Origin: Rickettsia sp. | Lineage (GTDB): Bacteria > Pseudomonadota > Alphaproteobacteria > Rickettsiales > Rickettsiaceae | Length of the DNA: 5,840 bases | Reading direction: 5' to 3' | Assembly (NCBI GenBank): GCA_031254535.1 | Contig: JAIRUG010000098.1 | Coordinates: forward strand, 1-5,840 | In this document: positions 1 to 5,678 of the stretch, piece by piece | Position numbering within the stretch: position 1 is the stretch's first letter | Layout: each line of letters begins with the position of its first letter | Translations under genes and position numbers: made by a program | Notes under the pieces: generated by a model | The model's input: the letters and a program-made list of their open reading frames with translations, nothing else | What the model was told of the DNA's origin: nothing | Databases searched by the model: none

Positions 1-2
1 AC

Positions 3-249
3 AAATTTTTTAGCAACATCAGCGATTATAAAGATAGGTTACGTACCTTAATAAATGATAATTTCCAAACTATTACCGTTAACCATTTCTGCAACTCTTC
101 AGGTTAATTGAGTATACCACTATAAAATTGGTGGAACTATTAATATAAAACGCGAGCCAACAGACATTATGGCAGTATATGATTATTTAGTTTCTAATGC
201 TAAATATTCCAGCCATCAAGGTTCACTAAAATTAAAATTATCGTTCTAA
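3..249 (+). pseudogene. Frameshifted 3' remnant of an unrecognised gene
   Basis: Two readable stretches lie in different frames. The first runs from position 3 to a TAA at 105-107 and reads KFFSNISDYKDRLRTLINDN... to NSSG. The second is open from 112 to a TAA at 247-249 and includes YKIGGTINIKREPTDIMAVY, ending in SLKLKLSF. A third frame reads LIEYTTIK between them, so the simplest reading is one protein tail broken by two small indels near 100-125. Amino-acid composition looks protein-like, with an amphipathic, beta-rich end. I do not recognise the family, and the 5' part lies outside the window. Alternatives are a short intact gene read through sequencing errors, or chance open frames in AT-rich DNA. 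No start codon with a ribosome site opens the second piece, which argues against a separate small gene. Confidence 0.4.
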
Positions 250-318
250 GATTATAGCTAACATCTTTTCAAGCTTTTTATTTCTCTTCATTGAAAACCG
301 TGAACGCTCATTTTTTTA

Positions 319-347
319 TTGCTTAAAGGTAAGTGAAACTTTATATT
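319..347 (+). promoter_or_regulatory. Possible promoter for the DsbA-like lipoprotein / atp transcript
   Basis: TTGCTT at 319-324 and TATATT at 342-347 are separated by 17 bases, a standard sigma-70 layout, and lie about 50 bases upstream of the start codon at 396. A better -10 (TATAAT, 350-355) sits just downstream but lacks a matching -35 at the right distance. The whole spacer 250-395 is AT-rich, so such matches arise easily by chance. Nothing else is visible in this spacer: no clear terminator and no RNA gene. Confidence 0.25.
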
Positions 348-395
348 TATATAATATTTGTGTTTTAATTTAACTTAAAAAGTATATCCAGACTT

Positions 396-1277
396 ATGCA
401 GAATATCCTTATCGTTATAGTTTCATTATTGTTAATATCATGTTCAGAAGAAAATGATAAATCTAATAATGAAAATAAGCAACCTGACAATAAGGTCGAG
501 GTGACTCAGGCAGAGGTGGCAAAACAAGAAAATAATGACAACCCTGCTAATGATAAATTAGACATAATAGTAGATAATCAGAAAGTAGACCAGCAAGACC
601 CTACGACTTCAACTGATAAGGAGGAGTCTTTAGAAACAACAAATAATTCTGCAAAAGCTGAATCTGCTGATGTAAAGACTGATGTACAGGTTGCTAGCCC
701 ACAACATATGTCTTATAAGCCAACGTTCAATGTTAGCCCAAATGATATAGTTCTTGGTAATGTTAAGGCAAATATAGTGGTAGTTGAATATTATTCTCCA
801 ACTTGTCCACATTGTGCTTATTATCATGACACAATTTTACCGAAACTTAAAGAGAAATATATTGACACTAATAAAATTGCTTACATAATTCGTGAATTTA
901 TTGGTAATAAGCAAGATTTAGATGCAGCAATTTTGCAGCGTTGTCAAAATAATAAAGATAGTTTTCTTAAATTCCAAAGTGTGATATTATCACAACAAGA
1001 TAAATGGGGAAGCAGTAATAGATATCGTGAATTGCTAACAAATATAGCTCAAATTGGCGGAGTATCAGCAGAAACTTATGCTAAATGTCTTAATAATAAC
1101 CAAATTGTTGAAATATTACTTGCCAATACTAACCTTGCTGCTAGTGTCCCAAATTTTGTTGGTACACCTACATTCTTTGTTAATGGCATACAGACCAACG
1201 GCTATGATTTACAAACTCTTTCTAAGACAATTGATAAAGCATTAGAAAACTCTACTACTCACCCTATACCTAAATAG
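396..1277 (+). CDS. Lipoprotein with DsbA-like thioredoxin domain (CPHC)
   Basis: Probable membrane-anchored thiol-disulfide oxidoreductase of the periplasm, 293 residues. Residues 1-16 form a lipoprotein signal: a hydrophobic run (ILIVIVSLLL) ends in the lipobox L-I-S-C with Cys16 as the lipidation site, which also supports this start codon although no strong ribosome site is visible. Residues 17 to about 105 are a charged, Asn/Asp/Glu/Lys-rich linker of low complexity, likely disordered. Residues 110-285 match the DsbA/Thioredoxin_4 fold: strand IVVVEYYSPTC, the redox motif CPHC at 137-140, an alpha-helical insert, and the cis-proline loop GTPTFFVNG with Pro258. Two further cysteines (183 and 231) lie in the helical insert and could pair. 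Proteins of this type oxidise or isomerise disulfides in exported proteins; oxidase versus isomerase cannot be decided here. The gene ends 11 bases before atpI and is probably co-transcribed with it, although no functional tie to ATP synthase is known to me. Confidence 0.85.
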   Translation: MQNILIVIVSLLLISCSEENDKSNNENKQPDNKVEVTQAEVAKQENNDNPANDKLDIIVDNQKVDQQDPTTSTDKEESLETTNNSAKAESADVKTDVQVASPQHMSYKPTFNVSPNDIVLGNVKANIVVVEYYSPTCPHCAYYHDTILPKLKEKYIDTNKIAYIIREFIGNKQDLDAAILQRCQNNKDSFLKFQSVILSQQDKWGSSNRYRELLTNIAQIGGVSAETYAKCLNNNQIVEILLANTNLAASVPNFVGTPTFFVNGIQTNGYDLQTLSKTIDKALENSTTHPIPK

Positions 1278-1288
1278 GAATTATACAT

Positions 1289-1567
1289 GTGGAACAAAAA
1301 GAGTTAGAAGATATCCAAGAAAGAATTAAGAAACTTAAAACAAATAATCCTCGATGTTCTAAGCTTAATCCAGAAAAACAAATTGATGCGTTTGCTATTG
1401 CATTAGATTTAGTTTCTAGTGTGATGTTGGGGTTAATTGTTGGTTTTACATTAGATAAATTGTTTCATTCTAAACCATTTTGTATTATAATATTCTTATT
1501 GATAGGTATGCTTGCAGGTTTTAGAATAATTTGGCAAAAATTAAATATAAAAAGTAATGTCCCATAG
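1289..1567 (+). CDS. atpI: ATP synthase accessory protein AtpI family
   Basis: Small membrane protein of 92 residues, encoded first in the F0 block as is usual for AtpI. In other bacteria AtpI helps assemble the c-ring or handles Mg2+; that role is assumed here by family. The N-terminal 30 residues are charged and cytoplasmic. Two hydrophobic helices follow at about 37-57 ([20 protein letters not shown]) and 63-83 ([20 protein letters not shown]). They have the family pattern of a Gly-rich first helix ending in LDK and a second with G-x-x-x-G. The start is GTG, supported by AGGAA at 1276-1280 eight bases upstream, which overlaps the stop of the lipoprotein gene. The overlapping ATG at 1287 is in a frame that stops after six codons. 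The 3' end overlaps atpB by 11 bases, implying translational coupling. Confidence 0.85.
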   Translation: MEQKELEDIQERIKKLKTNNPRCSKLNPEKQIDAFAIALDLVSSVMLGLIVGFTLDKLFHSKPFCIIIFLLIGMLAGFRIIWQKLNIKSNVP

Positions 1568-2285
1568 TCCTTTAGATCAATTTGCAATAAAGAAACTAGT
1601 AGAAATTAACTTATTTGGTTTTGATATTAGTTTTACCAATTCCAGTTTGTATATGGTACTTGCTGGGGTTATAGCTCTGTTGTATTTTTATTTAGCTTTA
1701 AAATCAGAAAAAATTATTCCGTCTAGATTACAACTTAGTGCTGAAATAATTTATGATATAATTACAGTGACGTTAAGTCAAAATGTTGGAGAGAAGGGGC
1801 GTAAGTTTATACCATTTATTTTCACCTTGTTTATGTTTATTTTATTATGTAACTTGCTCGGAATGCTTCCTTACGGATTCACTGTTACTAGCCATATTGT
1901 AGTAACATTTACCTTAGCAATTGTGATATTTTTTATGGTGACAATTATTGGTTTTATTAATCATGGTCTCCATTTTTTATCAATGTTTTTACCTAAAGGT
2001 ACTCCCTTGTGGCTAGCTCCGCTTATGATCGTAATAGAATTATTTGCATATTTAGCAAGACCCATAAGTTTATCTTTAAGGTTAGCAGCTAACATGATGG
2101 CAGGACATGTGTTATTAAAGGTGATGGCAGGATTTATAGTTTCATTAATGATTTTCCTTAAATTCTTACCAATCCCCCTAATTGTTATCCTTATTGGATT
2201 TGAAATTTTTATAGCAATACTTCAAGCTTATATATTTACAATTCTTGCTTGTGTATATTTGAATGATGCTGTAAATTCACATTAG
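1557..2285 (+). CDS. atpB: F0F1 ATP synthase subunit a
   Basis: Subunit a (242 residues) forms the two proton half-channels at the edge of the c-ring in the inner membrane. Several hydrophobic helices are visible: about 30-48, 85-105, 112-135, 150-168, 180-205 and 207-235. The essential arginine is Arg175 within [17 protein letters not shown], which faces the c-ring carboxylate. The conserved NLLGMLPY (99-106), the ELFAYLARP segment (161-169) and the LQAYIFTIL end helix (222-230) with Gln223 are all present. Length is normal for alphaproteobacterial subunit a. The start ATG lies inside the end of atpI, so translation is probably coupled. No sign of decay. The sequence resembles rickettsial AtpB closely but with many substitutions, as recalled from memory. 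Confidence 0.97.
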   Translation: MSHSPLDQFAIKKLVEINLFGFDISFTNSSLYMVLAGVIALLYFYLALKSEKIIPSRLQLSAEIIYDIITVTLSQNVGEKGRKFIPFIFTLFMFILLCNLLGMLPYGFTVTSHIVVTFTLAIVIFFMVTIIGFINHGLHFLSMFLPKGTPLWLAPLMIVIELFAYLARPISLSLRLAANMMAGHVLLKVMAGFIVSLMIFLKFLPIPLIVILIGFEIFIAILQAYIFTILACVYLNDAVNSH

Positions 2286-2311
2286 AAATTTTTATTAGGA
2301 GTTTATATAAT

Positions 2312-2536
2312 ATGAACATAACGTCTCTAAAATTTATTGGTGTAGGTCTTATGGCTATTGGTATGCTAGGTGCTGCCATTGGTGTAGGTAATATATTCAG
2401 TGCATTACTAACTTCAATTGCTCGTAACCCTTCATCTGCTGAACAATTACAAAGAGTGGCATTAATTGGTGCGGGGCTTACCGAGGCTATGGGTTTATTT
2501 TCGTTTGTAATTGCAATTTTGCTAATATTTGCTTAA
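2312..2536 (+). CDS. atpE: F0F1 ATP synthase subunit c
   Basis: The 74-residue proteolipid that forms the rotating c-ring. It is a hairpin of two transmembrane helices: residues about 6-33 with the glycine-rich face [17 protein letters not shown], a polar loop ARNPSS (37-42) that contacts gamma and epsilon of F1, and residues about 50-73. The proton-carrying carboxylate is Glu58 in [13 protein letters not shown]. The residues around it do not show the full sodium-binding set I would expect of Na+-driven rings, so proton coupling is the likely mode. A good ribosome site, AGGAG at 2297-2301, sits ten bases before the ATG. It is the clearest such site in the atp block, fitting the need for many c copies per complex. 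Length is standard for Rickettsiales. Confidence 0.97.
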   Translation: MNITSLKFIGVGLMAIGMLGAAIGVGNIFSALLTSIARNPSSAEQLQRVALIGAGLTEAMGLFSFVIAILLIFA

Positions 2537-2543
2537 GATAACC

Positions 2544-3023
2544 ATGCCTCAGTTTGACGTTGTTTTTTATTGTTCACAAATCTTTTGGTTGGTAGTTGCT
2601 TTCAGCTTCTTATACCTTCTAGTTCATAAGTTCATCGTACCGTTAACTGAAAAAATTCTTAAGAATAGGAAAGATTATATAGATACTAATATTGCTAGTG
2701 CAGAAAGTCTTGCAGCAAAAGCTGATAGTTTGCATAAGCAATATGCTAGTAAGCTGGAAGAAACATCAAATATCGTAGAAAATATTAAGAAAGAAGCTAA
2801 AGATGCGATGGAAGCTGCTTTTTTGTCAAAAAAAAAGCAGCTCCATAATGAATTGAAAGTACAAATTGAAAATAATCTTCATGATATAGAAGCAATTAAT
2901 AAATCGTTTTGGCTTGATGAAAATGACTCATGTGTCAATTTAGCAAAATTATTAATTCAAAAAATTACTAATCAACAGGTTGATGTAGAATTACTAAAAG
3001 AATCTTATAAAAAGATAAAATAA
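2544..3023 (+). CDS. atpX: F0F1 ATP synthase subunit b'
   Basis: One of the two different b-type subunits forming the peripheral stalk that holds F1 still against the rotor. Alphaproteobacteria and other phototroph-related lineages use a b/b' heterodimer. The protein is 159 residues from ATG 2544 and begins MPQFDVVFYCSQIFWLVVAF, the typical b' opening. One membrane helix lies at about 10-31, followed by a long charged helical domain (Lys/Glu/Ala/Asn-rich, about 35-125) suited to a coiled coil. An upstream in-frame TTG at 2529 would add five residues and overlap the atpE stop; the ATG is preferred because MPQFD is the family start. No strong ribosome site is visible, so coupling to atpE, seven bases upstream, is likely. 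A run of nine A at 2828-2836 lies in the coding region. Confidence 0.9.
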   Translation: MPQFDVVFYCSQIFWLVVAFSFLYLLVHKFIVPLTEKILKNRKDYIDTNIASAESLAAKADSLHKQYASKLEETSNIVENIKKEAKDAMEAAFLSKKKQLHNELKVQIENNLHDIEAINKSFWLDENDSCVNLAKLLIQKITNQQVDVELLKESYKKIK

Positions 3024-3032
3024 TGAGATAAA

Positions 3033-3533
3033 ATGATACAATTATTTGACGAAAAATTTTGGCTAGCTATCTGTTTCCTAATTTTTGTGTATTTAGTCTA
3101 TAGACCGATAAAAAATATAATTTTAAAGTCGTTAGATGATAAAATTATTGCTATCAAAAACCAAGTCTTAGAAGCCCAAAAGCTTAACGAAGATATGACC
3201 TTACTATTTGAAGATGCTGTAAAGCAAATACAACAGATTGAGGTTCTAAGAGAAGGAATGCTTAAAGATGGCAAAGAAGCTGCCAATAATCTAATTGAAC
3301 AACAAAACGCAGAAATTGATAAGTTTCTAGAAAGCAAAAAACTCGAGATTGTAGATTTAATGAATAGACAAAAACTAGAAGCTTCTCAAATGCTGCAATC
3401 TGAGTTTTGCAATAAAATGGTAGAATTAGTAGCTATATATATGCAATCTACAAAAAATAATAGTATGTCAGATAGTGAAATAGCCAAAAATCTCATGGAA
3501 AATTTACCTTCTGAGAAATTTGTAAGAGGTTGA
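3033..3533 (+). CDS. atpF: F0F1 ATP synthase subunit b
   Basis: Second peripheral-stalk subunit (166 residues), partner of b'. A single membrane anchor is at about 8-25 (FWLAICFLIFVYLVYRP). It is followed by the family signature YRPIKNIILKSLDDKIIAIK, where the polar L-D-D-K-I register begins the dimerisation helix, and then a long Glu/Lys/Gln-rich coiled coil up to about residue 140. The C-terminal tail, which would bind the delta subunit of F1, is short and poorly conserved. The start ATG lies nine bases after the b' stop; only a weak purine stretch precedes it. This is the last atp gene here: no atpH-A-G-D-C follows, so the F1 genes sit elsewhere, as is known for Rickettsia. No run-of-T terminator follows; the palindromic repeat downstream may end the transcript. 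Confidence 0.92.
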   Translation: MIQLFDEKFWLAICFLIFVYLVYRPIKNIILKSLDDKIIAIKNQVLEAQKLNEDMTLLFEDAVKQIQQIEVLREGMLKDGKEAANNLIEQQNAEIDKFLESKKLEIVDLMNRQKLEASQMLQSEFCNKMVELVAIYMQSTKNNSMSDSEIAKNLMENLPSEKFVRG

Positions 3534-3600
3534 GATTTGAACTTACAAACCAGCAATTATATAATCAATTAACTTGAATTGGCAACGTTATAAATCCGAT

Positions 3601-3751
3601 TAGTATTTAGCCTTAGTGTCTATTAGCGAGGAGCCACTTTAGTGGCATTGATGCAATCCAATCTAATGAATGTGGATTGCCACGATCTACTTGCGTGGTC
3701 TCTAATAGACGGTGTGTTGCAAAGTAGCTCCTTGCAATGACATAAATACTA
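3601..3751. repeat. Nested inverted-repeat region between atpF and asd
   Basis: A perfect 9-base inverted repeat, TAGTATTTA (3601-3609) and TAAATACTA (3743-3751), encloses about 150 bases. Inside is a complete 93-base palindromic unit (3618-3710, listed separately). To its right, 3711-3741 read on the minus strand begins GTCATTGCAAGGAGCTACTT. That resembles the opening of the unit copy at 5585 (GTCATTGCTAGGAGCCACTT). So a second, reverse-oriented partial copy lies against the first. The bases just outside, GGGTTAGCTAT at 3755-3765, recur in reverse complement at 5547-5557, ahead of the other copy. The region looks like one repeat inserted in, or joined to, another. It sits at the end of the atp transcript and runs up to the asd promoter region. 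A weak -10-like TATATA (3763-3768) lies just beyond it. Confidence 0.65.
3618..3710 (+). repeat. Palindromic repeat unit, copy A (93 bases)
   Basis: The unit is bounded by a perfect 9-base terminal inverted repeat, GTCTATTAG (3618-3626) and CTAATAGAC (3702-3710). Internal pairs are visible: GCCACT/AGTGGC around a two-base loop (3633-3646), GCAATCCA with TGGATTGC (3653-3660 and 3673-3680), and CCACG with CGTGG (3680-3684 and 3694-3698). It matches copy B at 5585-5678 in the AGGAGCCACTTTAGT block, the CAATCCA block, TGGATTGCCACGA and the CGTGGTCT...AATAGAC end. Its form is that of the small dispersed palindromic elements common in rickettsial genomes. It has no coding capacity of its own and no transposase, so any movement needed help from elsewhere. 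As RNA it would fold, and might protect or end the atp mRNA; there is no T-tract of a standard terminator. Confidence 0.75.
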
Positions 3752-3789
3752 TTAGGGTTAGCTATATAAAACAATTAAGTTAAGTAAAT

Positions 3790-4815
3790 ATGATAAAAAA
3801 ATATAATATTGCAGTGGTTGGTGCAACAGGTAATGTTGGGAGAGAAACTTTAGAAATTTTGTTTGAGAGAAATTTTCCAATTAATAATATCTACGCTATA
3901 GCATCGACTGAATCTAAAGGTAAAGAGATTAGTTTTGGAAATGGGACTATAAAAACATCTGATATAGATAGTGTAGATTTTAGCAAAATAGATATTGCTT
4001 TCTTTTCAGCTGGATCAGAAATATCACAGAAATATATACCCAGGGTTGTCGAACAAGGCTGCATAGTTATCGACAAATCATCATTTTTTAGACTTGATCC
4101 TAATATTCCTTTGATAGTTCCAGAAGCTAATCTAGCGAGCCTAAGAGATTATACTATTAAAAATATTATAGCTAATCCGAATTGTTGCACTACTCCTATA
4201 GCTACCGCATTAAAGCCTTTGGATAATGCCGTAAAGATTAAGAGAATGGTTATATCAACCTATCAGTCGACTTCAGGAGCTGGCAAGAAAGGAATGGAAG
4301 AGCTTTATGAGCAAACCAAGGCAAAATATGTTTTTAATGACATCGCTCCTAAAGCTTTTCCACAACAAATAGCTTTTAATTTATTCCCACATATAGGTGA
4401 TTTTAATAAAGATGGCTCTACTGGTGAAGAATCTAAGATTGCCTTGGAATTAGAAAAAATTATAGGGTTACACGCTAAAGCTAGTGTAACTTGTGTCAGA
4501 GTATCGGTGTTTGTTGGTCATGCTATTTCAGTTAATGTTGAATTTAGTGGAGCTATAGATGCTGAAGAAGTACAAGATATTCTCAGAGAATCAGATTCTA
4601 TTGCGGTTAATTGTCATTTAGATGCCATACAATATATTACTCCCAAAGACGTGGTAGGTACGGATCTTGTCTATGTCTCACGAATTAGACAGGATCATAG
4701 TCAAAAAAATACCATTAATTTATGGATTACAGCCGATAATTTACGTAAGGGAGCGGCTTTAAATGCTGTGCACATTGCTGAAAAATTGATCAAGGGATAT
4801 TTGTCAAATAAGTAA
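3790..4815 (+). CDS. asd: Aspartate-semialdehyde dehydrogenase
   Basis: Reduces L-aspartyl-4-phosphate to L-aspartate-4-semialdehyde with NADPH. In an obligate intracellular bacterium the main use is probably diaminopimelate for peptidoglycan, rather than a full set of amino acids. The protein has 341 residues, the normal family length. The Rossmann NADP loop is VVGATGNVG at 9-17. The SSFFRLD segment (97-103) carries the phosphate-binding Arg101. The active site NPNCCTTP (129-136) has the nucleophile Cys132, with a second Cys133 where Ser is usual. Other catalytic or binding residues seen are Gln159 in YQSTSGAG, Lys216 after GEES, Arg237 and the acid-base His244 in VFVGHAISV. The ATG start has only a weak ribosome site, but the Rossmann strand begins six residues in, which fixes it. 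It stands alone between two intergenic regions, so it probably has its own promoter, perhaps TATATA at 3763-3768. No sign of damage. Confidence 0.96.
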   Translation: MIKKYNIAVVGATGNVGRETLEILFERNFPINNIYAIASTESKGKEISFGNGTIKTSDIDSVDFSKIDIAFFSAGSEISQKYIPRVVEQGCIVIDKSSFFRLDPNIPLIVPEANLASLRDYTIKNIIANPNCCTTPIATALKPLDNAVKIKRMVISTYQSTSGAGKKGMEELYEQTKAKYVFNDIAPKAFPQQIAFNLFPHIGDFNKDGSTGEESKIALELEKIIGLHAKASVTCVRVSVFVGHAISVNVEFSGAIDAEEVQDILRESDSIAVNCHLDAIQYITPKDVVGTDLVYVSRIRQDHSQKNTINLWITADNLRKGAALNAVHIAEKLIKGYLSNK

Positions 4816-4822
4816 AATAAAT

Positions 4823-4843
4823 TGTGGATAAGTTTGTGGGTAA
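4823..4843 (-). promoter_or_regulatory. Pair of DnaA-box-like 9-mers in the asd-rlmH spacer
   Basis: On the minus strand, 4831-4823 reads TTATCCACA, an exact consensus DnaA box. The next 9-mer (4843-4835) reads TTACCCACA, one change from it. The two have the same orientation and start 12 bases apart. Directly next to them is a perfect AT-only palindrome, AAAATAATTATTTT (4848-4861), and the rest of the spacer to 5051 is very AT-rich. The spacer also holds TGTCAA (4872-4877) paired with TTGACA (4896-4901) and a small CAGC/GCTG hairpin near 4900-4914; neither is convincing as a known site. The boxes could allow DnaA binding, as a regulator, a titration site or part of an origin, but this is inferred from motif match only. 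The known rickettsial origin is reported near hemE. Confidence 0.35.
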
Positions 4844-5023
4844 ATGAAAAATAATTATTTTAGACAACCCATGTCAAGTTAGTTTTTATGTCTTATTGAC
4901 AGCCAGATGTGCTGCCATAATTGCTTAAAGTTATAGATTAAAGCTCATTAACATTTTAATTAAAAAAATATAAAAAGTCAATATAATTTTCTAACTTTTA
5001 CTTAGTGCATAACTTTTATGGTG

Positions 5024-5029
5024 TATAAT
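5024..5029 (+). promoter_or_regulatory. -10 box (TATAAT) likely serving rlmH
   Basis: A perfect TATAAT lies 22 bases before the rlmH start codon, which leaves a short leader. Seventeen bases upstream is CTTAGT (5001-5006), a poor -35. A TG two to five bases ahead of the -10 is off the ideal extended -10 spacing. The leader contains no clear ribosome site; TTAATTAATC and AATAAATA precede the ATG. Chance matches are common in DNA this AT-rich. Confidence 0.4.
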
Positions 5030-5051
5030 TAAGTTAATTAATCAATAAATA

Positions 5052-5498
5052 ATGAGACAAATAATTTCTGTTGGCAAACTTAATAATTATTATCAACCAA
5101 TTGCTAGAGATTATCAGAAATTGATAAAATATAATATAAAATCTACAGAGATTTGTTATTCAAAAAAATTACCAGCTGAACAAATTAAACAATTTGAAGG
5201 CAAATTAATTAACGAACTCTTAGAAGAAAAATCATGTAAAATAGTACTAAATATTATTGGTCAGAGTTATAATAGCCATGAATTTACAAAATTAATAGCA
5301 AATAATTTGCAATCAGGCAAAAATATACAATTTATTATTGGTGGAGCATTCGGTTTAGATAAATCTATCCTTGAACAAGCCAATATCAATCTTAGCCTTT
5401 CAAAAATGACTATGCCCCATCAAATGGTAAAGATAATATTATTAGAACAAATATATCGGACTCAGACTATAACAGAAAACCATCCATATCATAAGTAG
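5052..5498 (+). CDS. rlmH: 23S rRNA pseudouridine-1915 N3-methyltransferase RlmH
   Basis: SPOUT-class methyltransferase (COG1576/YbeA) that uses S-adenosylmethionine to methylate the pseudouridine at 23S rRNA position 1915 (E. coli numbering), in helix 69 at the subunit interface. It has 148 residues, slightly shorter than the roughly 155 of E. coli. The opening MRQIISVGKL is the first beta strand of the fold. The middle IVLNIIGQSYNSHEFTKLI (64-82) corresponds to the family L-x-x-x-G-x-x-x-x-S-x-x-F/L-A segment. The cofactor-binding trefoil knot is FIIGGAFGLD (94-103), LSLSKMTMPHQMVKIILLEQIYRT (114-137) and the C-terminal ENHPYHK (142-148), where the HPYHK/R end contributes to catalysis. The last residues are complete, so the protein looks functional. 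It is monocistronic with its own -10 box and is followed by a repeat and an IS. Confidence 0.95.
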   Translation: MRQIISVGKLNNYYQPIARDYQKLIKYNIKSTEICYSKKLPAEQIKQFEGKLINELLEEKSCKIVLNIIGQSYNSHEFTKLIANNLQSGKNIQFIIGGAFGLDKSILEQANINLSLSKMTMPHQMVKIILLEQIYRTQTITENHPYHK

Positions 5499-5584
5499 GA
5501 CATTCCGATGAAATTTAATGATTGCCTCTTACATACCAATAAATGCATAGCTAACCCGACTAACATTACTCCCAATTCACAAAA

Positions 5585-5678
5585 GTCATTGCTAGGAGCC
5601 ACTTTAGTAGCGACAAAACAATCCAGAAAAGTGATTAGAAATGGATTGCCACGACCACTACGTGGTCTTGCAATAGAC
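5585..5678 (+). repeat. Palindromic repeat unit, copy B (94 bases)
   Basis: Second copy of the element at 3618-3710. It opens GTCATTGCTAGGAGCCACTT and closes GTGGTCTTGCAATAGAC, giving an imperfect terminal inverted repeat (GTCATTGC with GCAAT-GAC plus one extra base). A strong small hairpin is GACCAC/GTGGTC with a three-base loop (5653-5667). The AATCCA (5620-5625) and TGGATT (5643-5648) blocks pair as in copy A. Length differs from copy A by one base, with diverged centres, so the two are old relatives rather than a recent duplication. An open frame from 5508 to 5693 passes through it, but this gives the kind of repeat-derived peptide (SLLGATLVATKQS...) that is not a real protein. The stretch 5499-5584 before it holds no gene. 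Confidence 0.7.

Noticed and set aside
630..827. Open frames inside known genes, such as the minus-strand frames at 630-827, 3098-3337 and 3891-4076, and the + frame at 1054-1245
   Set aside because: They lie wholly inside well-supported genes in other frames, have odd composition and no ribosome sites.
2529..2543. TTG start giving five extra residues to subunit b'
   Set aside because: The family start MPQFD coincides with the ATG at 2544, and the TTG would overlap the end of atpE without a ribosome site.
3566..3581. CAATT/AATTG inverted repeat after atpF as a terminator
   Set aside because: The stem is only five weak base pairs and no T-run follows.
3601..3765. CRISPR array or small RNA gene in the atpF-asd spacer
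   Set aside because: Repeats are inverted and nested rather than direct with spacers, and no promoter-terminator pair for an RNA gene is visible.
4896..4921. TTGACA with CATAAT as a promoter in the asd-rlmH spacer
   Set aside because: The spacing is only 14 bases, too short for a sigma-70 promoter; TATAAT at 5024 is better placed for rlmH.
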